From: Caenorhabditis remanei
Lineage: Eukaryota; Nematoda; Chromadorea; Rhabditida; Rhabditidae
Direction: 5' to 3'
DNA: 64,000 nucleotides
Assembly: GCF_010183535.1 (NCBI RefSeq)
Contig: NC_071333.1
Span: 17,916,587-17,980,586 of the forward strand
Shown: in pieces, positions 58,507 through 64,000 of the stretch
How positions within the stretch are numbered: the stretch's first letter is position 1
How the letters are laid out: the number at the start of each line of letters is the position of its first letter
Made by a program: the position numbers and the translations under genes
The notes under the pieces: model-generated
The model's input: the letters and a program-made list of their open reading frames with translations, nothing else
Database searches by the model: none
What the model was told of the DNA's origin: nothing

Positions 58507-59989
58507 CGCATCTAAATGGAGAAGTACACTTTGACTGTTTGTTGTTTTGATTTTTATGTAAACATTATGGTGTAAATAAACACTGGTTCAGTTTTCATAT
58601 GATTTTCTGTATTGAATCGTTAAATTTGAGCATTTGAATTTAATTTCACTTGAATTGAAGTGTCAGCTTACAGGAAGTGGGGGAAGTAGAAGAGACTGAA
58701 TTTCAATAAACATATTATTATTGCTAGCTAGGAATTTCTGAAACAGTAGTCATTAGTCACCGATTCCTAGGAATAGTGAAAAACCTGTTTCGATATTTCG
58801 TAAGTTTTTTTTTCATTTTTTTCTGTTTGCCTATGAGCTATCCTCAACCTTAGGGCGACATTCGTCACCTGCCGCAAACTAAAGTTTCTTTTTCTTGTGT
58901 GTGTGGTTTGGCAATCCCCCTGTCTTCAACTCCCGATGGCAAATGTAGCACGGATCCATTAATGGCAACCAGGAAGATATTATAAATCTTCGTCGCCAGC
59001 CAATCCCCACCATCTTCTCCTCAACTTCAAACCTGTTTTTTGTTCTTCTCAAGTTCTTCTTTCACTCCTCTTCTCTCCTTTTTCCATCTGAATTCATACA
59101 ACACAGCCACCCATCCCTTATGTTTCTTTTTTGGCCGTTTTCGTGTAAAGAAGTGAGGGAGATGGGGAGAAAAAACACACACACACGAAAGGCATTTGGA
59201 AATACGAAATACATCTGCCTGTGTGTGTGTGTGTTTGCCTGTGCCTCTCCTCGCTTCTTTTCAGCCGAATTCCTAATCTGAGAACACCTTCAGGGAGCTG
59301 TGTCGGCACACTATCAAAAACACAAACTGCGCCCCTTTTTGTCGCCGCCCCAATCATTCAGGCATACACTACCAGCACTCACTGAAACGAAGCGAATAAT
59401 CTCGTGACTTTGCGAACTCCCTAGCTTAATTTCTTTCTTTTCCCTACTACATTGTCCCTCACACACACACACCACACACACAATCCGCGAGTGTCTGTCC
59501 TCCATTCCTCTTCTCCGCCATTTTGCGCCCCCCATCGACATCTGTCCGTTTTTCTCTCACTGTCTGCGTCGCCTCGTCTCATATGGTATGTCATCACACA
59601 CACACTGTCTCTCTGACGTACCCTTTGCGCGCGCAACCGCGTTCGCCTCCGATAGAAAGGGAAACGCACGAGACGCGTAAGAGACCACACAGACATTTCG
59701 GCCACTCACAAAACACTCACAGGGACACTCACTCTCTTTCAACCCTCGCTCATTCTCATCTTTCTCTCTCTCTCACACGCAAATATGCATTGTACATGCG
59801 CAGTTCCATTGGATCATTTCTTATCATCATTTTTCTCTGTTTTAGCCTAGCCACACCATTCAATATGCGTTGTCCCCCCTTGTAGTTCGATTTTTTTTTC
59901 ATCTTTTGGTTTTTTGCCTTGCAGTTCGTCTTAACCGTTATTCCCTTATCTTTCCTTTATTTCCTCAATTTTGCAGGCAGATATCGAAC
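58507..59989. other. Intergenic, mbk-1 3' UTR and epn-1 promoter
   Basis: A plus-strand AATAAA at 58575-58580 fits the mbk-1 3' end. From about 59.0 kb the DNA becomes CT-rich with CpGs and CA/GT microsatellites (near 59.18, 59.22, 59.46 and 59.60 kb), as expected for a broadly active promoter. A TTTTGCAG acceptor ending 59976 lies 13 bases before the epn-1 ATG. Confidence 0.65.
58575..58580 (+). other. Candidate poly(A) signal of mbk-1
   Basis: AATAAA within TGTAAATAAACACTGG, about 70 bases after the stop. Confidence 0.6.
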
Positions 59990-61916
59990 ATGTCGATTTC
60001 GACAATCCGCCGTCAGGTCAAAAATGTCGCCTACAATTTTTCGGATGCACAAGTGAAGGTTCGCGAGGCGACGAGCAACGATCCATGGGGACCATCTACT
60101 GCGCTCATGTCCGAAATCGCCGATCTCACTCACAACCCGATGGCGTTCACTGAAATCATGTCGATTGTCTGGAAGCGACTGAATGATTCTGGCAAAAACT
60201 GGCGGCACGTGTACAAGAGTTTGGTTCTCCTCGATTTCCTCATCAAATGCGGACATGAAAAGGTGAGTGACAGTCAGTCGTCGGTATTTGCATTATTGAT
60301 TTTTTCTCGTACAGGTTGCCCAACAGTGTCGAGAGAACGTCTTCACTATTGAAACGTTGAAGGACTTCCAACATGTTGAAGACAACCGAGATCAGGGTCT
60401 CAACATACGTGAGAAGGCGAAGCAGATCACCTCACTTTTGGCTGATGACGAACGTCTGAAAAACGAGAGAACTCGCTTTATTCTGACGAGAAACAAGTTC
60501 AAGCAAAACAATCCGGGTGCTGTTGGAGCTGAGAGCCGTCGGGCGACGAGACACGCAACCAGTGACCATACCCTTGGTAAGAATAAATCGATTAGTGACT
60601 CAGACCATGCGGTGCCTTCCGGAACAATAGAAAACAAATGAGTCATAAGAAAAACTATGAGAAATATTTTGCAGATCCTGAATACGAGGAAGCACGTCCA
60701 TCCACGGCCACCGAGGAGGAGATGCAACTTCAAATCGCACTTGCTCTTTCTCGCGAAGAATGCGAAAAGGCGGACGAGATGCGCAAAAGCGATGATGCTC
60801 GCCTTCAAATGGCTCTTGAAGAATCGCAAAAGGTTTGTTGAGAAATCCGCCCCGAAATCCGGTCCCGTTAACCCCTTTTAGCTTCAGGAAGCGGATCGCC
60901 TGGCGACAACCAAGCAAGGGACCGTGAGCAGCGGACAACTCACTCAGTCCGCCTTGGACGATTTGCTCTCCCTTGGAGTCGGTGAGCTCGTTACCGGTAA
61001 CAACGACCAACCGTCGTCCTCCGGCGCATGGAACAACGTGGGAATGGCTGATCCATGGGGTGCACCACAGTCTTCTGCGCCTCATGATCAGTTGTTCACT
61101 TCTTCCTCCAACGACCCATGGGCAAGCTCCATTGCTCCACAAGTTGCTCCAACTGGAAACTCGGATCCGTTCGCTGCATGGGATGCTCCAGCTTCCGCTC
61201 CATCCGCCACCATGCCGAATAGCAACTCGTTTGACCTTCTCGGAGGAGATGTACGTTTTACATTAGTAATGTCAGAAGTTATAAATATTATAATATTATT
61301 TTTTAGCTCCTTTCCCCAACCAACTCTCTGAGCACCTCTGCCACCAACAACTCCACCAACGGAACACGAAAAACTCCGGAGAACTTCCTTGGAGAGAACA
61401 AGAACCTTGTCAATTTGGACAACTTGTTGGGAAGCAACACTCCAAGCACATCGGGTTAGTGTAACTTAGAAAAATGGCATTTGACCGTCACATGATGATT
61501 GTTTTGCACTGAAACTCAACTCATGATCGATTTTTTTTGGCACAGCAGCTGATATTTGGTTTTCAGACTGAGCTGATAACACTAATGCAACATAAGAAGC
61601 ATAGGGCAAGCACAAAACGTTTTATGACTAGTGAAACAATTTGTGGGGTGTAAAATAGGTAAAATAGCGTCACTTCGCTTACACCAATCTTTCCGTCCTT
61701 TGAATAGAACCTTTAAAATGCAAAATGCATGTTATTGCAGGTGGAAACCCATTCCTCACCGGAGCCGCTCCAGCTGCCAACCCATTTGCTGCTCAACAAC
61801 GCAAGTCGCCGACGTTGAATGAGATGCGTGCGGCTCAAGGCCAAGCTCCGCCAATCCCAACCATGGCTCCACGTGGAACTCTCCCTCAGGCCAATCCGTT
61901 TGCCAATCCCTTCTAA
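59990..61916 (+). CDS. epn-1: Epsin, clathrin-mediated endocytosis adaptor EPN-1
   Basis: Six exons encode 459 residues: 59990-60262, 60315-60576, 60675-60832, 60888-61250, 61307-61454, 61741-61916. The N terminus (MSISTIRRQVKNVAYNFSDA) begins the ENTH domain (to about residue 145), which binds phosphoinositide and inserts helix 0 into membrane. Ubiquitin-interacting motifs follow (EEEMQLQIALALSREE at about 193-208 and DARLQMALEESQ). Then come AP-2-binding DPW/DPF motifs (DPWGA, DPWAS, DPFAAW), a clathrin-box-like LVNLD, and four EH-binding NPF motifs ending ANPFANPF at the C terminus. This is the complete epsin architecture. It acts at coated pits on ubiquitinated cargo, including Notch ligands in animals. 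The CT-rich upstream region fits broad expression. Confidence 0.95.
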
Positions 61917-63071
61917 AGGGCTACAAGATGTTTGAATATTGAATTGAATCCAACTTATTTTCTATTTTCCTTTGTCAAAAAAAGCACATCCATCATAATT
62001 TCCCCTCTTCCGCCTTCCACCTGTTCCTTATTACCTGAAAAAACATTGAATTTTGTAACTTATGCTACTTATATTTCAAGTATATTGTAAACACTTTCGT
62101 CATTTATTCTCTTCATCCTTCAACTAACCCATATTTCTGTTAATGCCTGTCATATATAATTTCTATCCCATTCTGTTCCATATTATTGGTCTGCCCCCCT
62201 TCTCGACACACACACTGTAGTAATTGCTGGTGACGGTTGAATCCCCCTATCTTCTCCTCGTTATTTCTGTACAATCTTTGTTCACTCAACTTTTTGAGCT
62301 ACTAAACCAGTAAAAATGAAACGATACGATTGTCAAACTCATCTTCTTTTTTTGTCTTCCGCTCTATCTCAACTTTGTTCTGTCCTTCTCTTTTTGAGTG
62401 AATGGTATTATTGTGGCTTGAAGGGAAAGTTCATAATGTATGTTTTTTCGTTTTTGCTTACAACCATCATATTACTCTAACAGCATATCAAATAATGTGA
62501 CCGCTCTATTTCTGCTTATCAACTAACATTCAATAGGAGTCATAACAACTTTTTAGGTGCTGTATCTTGCAATCAAAATTTCGAAAACTGAATATATTCA
62601 CGTAGTACACTAAAAATTAAAAAAAAACAATCCAACAAAAAACAACAATCTTAACATATTCTAGTGATAACTTTATTTTCAAATGAATAAATTATTTCCA
62701 CTGTCGTTCATATACAGTTTTTTCCAGAGATATCATACTGACACTGGTTTCAAAATACATAGTAAAAACGGAAATTAGTGATAACTTTAGGAAATTGAAA
62801 GTTCCACTGAAGGAAATTGGATTTTGGACCAGCAATGCAGTAGTTTTCAATACGAAGTAATGGGTTAACCGAAAACCGATCAAGGGAGTCCACAGGAGTC
62901 AATTGCAGCGATTACGCTAATAGGAAACCCGAATCAAATAAGAATTTTAGGAGTTTGTCTTTATTGGTTGGGTAAACGCTCTCGGAGTAGTTCTCAATAC
63001 ACAAGAATACATTAAAAAAAAGTTATGTTGAGTTTTATATAAAATATCAAATCTCATCTCAGAAACTAAAC
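61917..63071. other. Convergent 3' interval after epn-1
   Basis: It contains the epn-1 3' UTR; no close AATAAA is visible, only one at 62686-62691. A minus-strand AATAAA at 62677-62672 may serve the opposing gene. No additional gene is supported. Confidence 0.5.
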
Positions 63072-64000
63072 TTAGCGAACGCATGCATCAAAATCCTCTG
63101 GTGTTAAACAACACAAATCATCATGTCGGTAAATCTGCTGTCTAATGGCTTGTTTTATGACGTCACAAAGTTCAATCTGAATTTTTGTGGTACTCTGCAA
63201 CAGTTCAGCCAACTTCTTATCCAACACTATCTTTTGACGTTGAGATATTTCTAAGTCTGTCCGCATAGTGTCGCTGAGTTGGGAATACAAATTTCCCATT
63301 GTAATTAACTGGAAACAAAATGAGTTTTGATGGTAAATTCATTTGGATAGAGTGTACTTTTGCAGTGGAACTGGAAATTGTTCTAGATGCTCCGGTGATA
63401 GATTCGTAGTGGACGTATGGAACTTTTCTAGGAGAAAACTAATTTTGTAAAAATAAAAAAAACTGTAGAAGGTTTTCCTCACCTCAACTTGAATTGGCAA
63501 GACCTCAATTCCTTTTCAGCCTGGTAAACACGTCTCATAAGAAATTTTCGTTTTTTGATACTATTCTGATAAGCCTCAACTCGTTTATTGCATTTGTCCA
63601 TATTCTGAAGTGAATAAATCCAAATCAAGACATCGATATCAGATTATCTCACGACTAAATCAAATTCATCCACCAGAACTTTCAGTTTCTCAACTCTTCG
63701 TTGTTGAAACATGTCTTTCAACAATTCTGTGAAGTTTTGCTTGATCATTCGCAGTTCAGCTGACAGATTGTCATCGAATGAAGATTTACACGCTGGAAAT
63801 ATGGAAATATACACATTATAATTTTTCAATTTGTTTGTTGACAAGCAGCTTTGTGGTTTATGGAAATCGAGAACGCCAGACTAATCTGCATGCATAATTC
63901 AGTAATGCAAACCGGAAATTCCGGGAATTCTAACAGCTACCTCTATGCTCTTCCGCCTGTATCATTATCCGTTGGCAGTACTCTTCTAGCTTTAGCTGTG
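63072..64000 (-). CDS. Unrecognised coiled-coil protein, 3' part only (cut by window edge)
   Basis: I do not recognise this gene. Five exons are visible on the minus strand: from the edge to 63941, 63792-63653, 63604-63483, about 63438-63372 (or to 63358), and 63308-63072. The frame joins through the first three junctions. The product is rich in Lys, Glu and Gln with heptad-like runs (LRMIKQNFTELLKDMFQQRR, KLKVLVDEFDLV, KKLAELLQSTTKIQIELCDV), so it is probably alpha-helical and coiled-coil. It ends TPEDFDACVR. The fourth junction is ambiguous: a weak GTTCC donor keeps phase with the strong acceptor at 63311-63309, whereas the better GTACAC donor needs a later acceptor. The start lies beyond 64000. 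Confidence 0.6.

Noticed and set aside
60600..61142. 180-codon minus-strand frame opposite epn-1
   Set aside because: It is a shadow of the epsin exons, whose codon structure and motifs are clear on the plus strand. It also crosses two epn-1 introns.

Overview
The window is nematode DNA: AT-rich, with short introns of roughly 45-70 bases ending in TTTCAG-type acceptors, and probable trans-splice acceptors just upstream of many start codons. The gene set (FLP-8 neuropeptide precursor, DAF-6 patched-related protein, NAC-1 dicarboxylate transporter, DMD-4, EGRH-1, DPF-2, MBK-1, EPN-1) points to the X chromosome of Caenorhabditis, most likely C. elegans. Species and symbols come from recalled family knowledge, not from a database search. 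Exon models were built by hand from splice signals and were required to keep the reading frame.

Layout. 1-8.7 kb is non-coding upstream DNA with a palindromic repeat and a degenerate tRNA-like sequence. 8.7-10.9 kb (+) is a hexosaminidase D-type GH20 enzyme, convergent with a secreted lipase (11.3-13.0 kb, -). The lipase lies just downstream of the SLC13 transporter nac-1 (13.3-15.6 kb, -) with operon-like spacing. Then come daf-6 (16.7-20.2 kb, -), flp-8 (23.3-23.9 kb, -) and a small Ly-6/three-finger GPI-type protein (25.6-26.3 kb, -). 26.3-29.9 kb is repeat-rich intergenic DNA. dmd-4 (29.9-32.7 kb, +) faces an UNC-93/MFSD11-like transporter (33.2-35.7 kb, -), followed by a compact DEG/ENaC subunit (36.1-38.1 kb, -) and the EGR zinc-finger factor egrh-1 (38.9-40.7 kb, -). 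After a 5.7 kb gap come the S9B dipeptidyl peptidase dpf-2 (46.4-50.1 kb, -), the DYRK kinase mbk-1 (54.2-58.5 kb, +), the epsin epn-1 (60.0-61.9 kb, +) and the 3' part of an unrecognised coiled-coil gene running off the right edge (-).

The genes are mostly independent single-copy worm genes with roles in sensory-organ morphogenesis, neuropeptide signalling, sex-specific neuronal fate, endocytosis, transport and metabolism. The only operon-like pair is nac-1/lipase. I found no prokaryotic-type system, no CRISPR array and no autonomous transposon. The unusual material is small: two related palindromic elements inside introns, several hairpin-forming repeats, two C17 tracts, an intronic copy of a dpf-2 coding segment, and a few non-standard splice choices.
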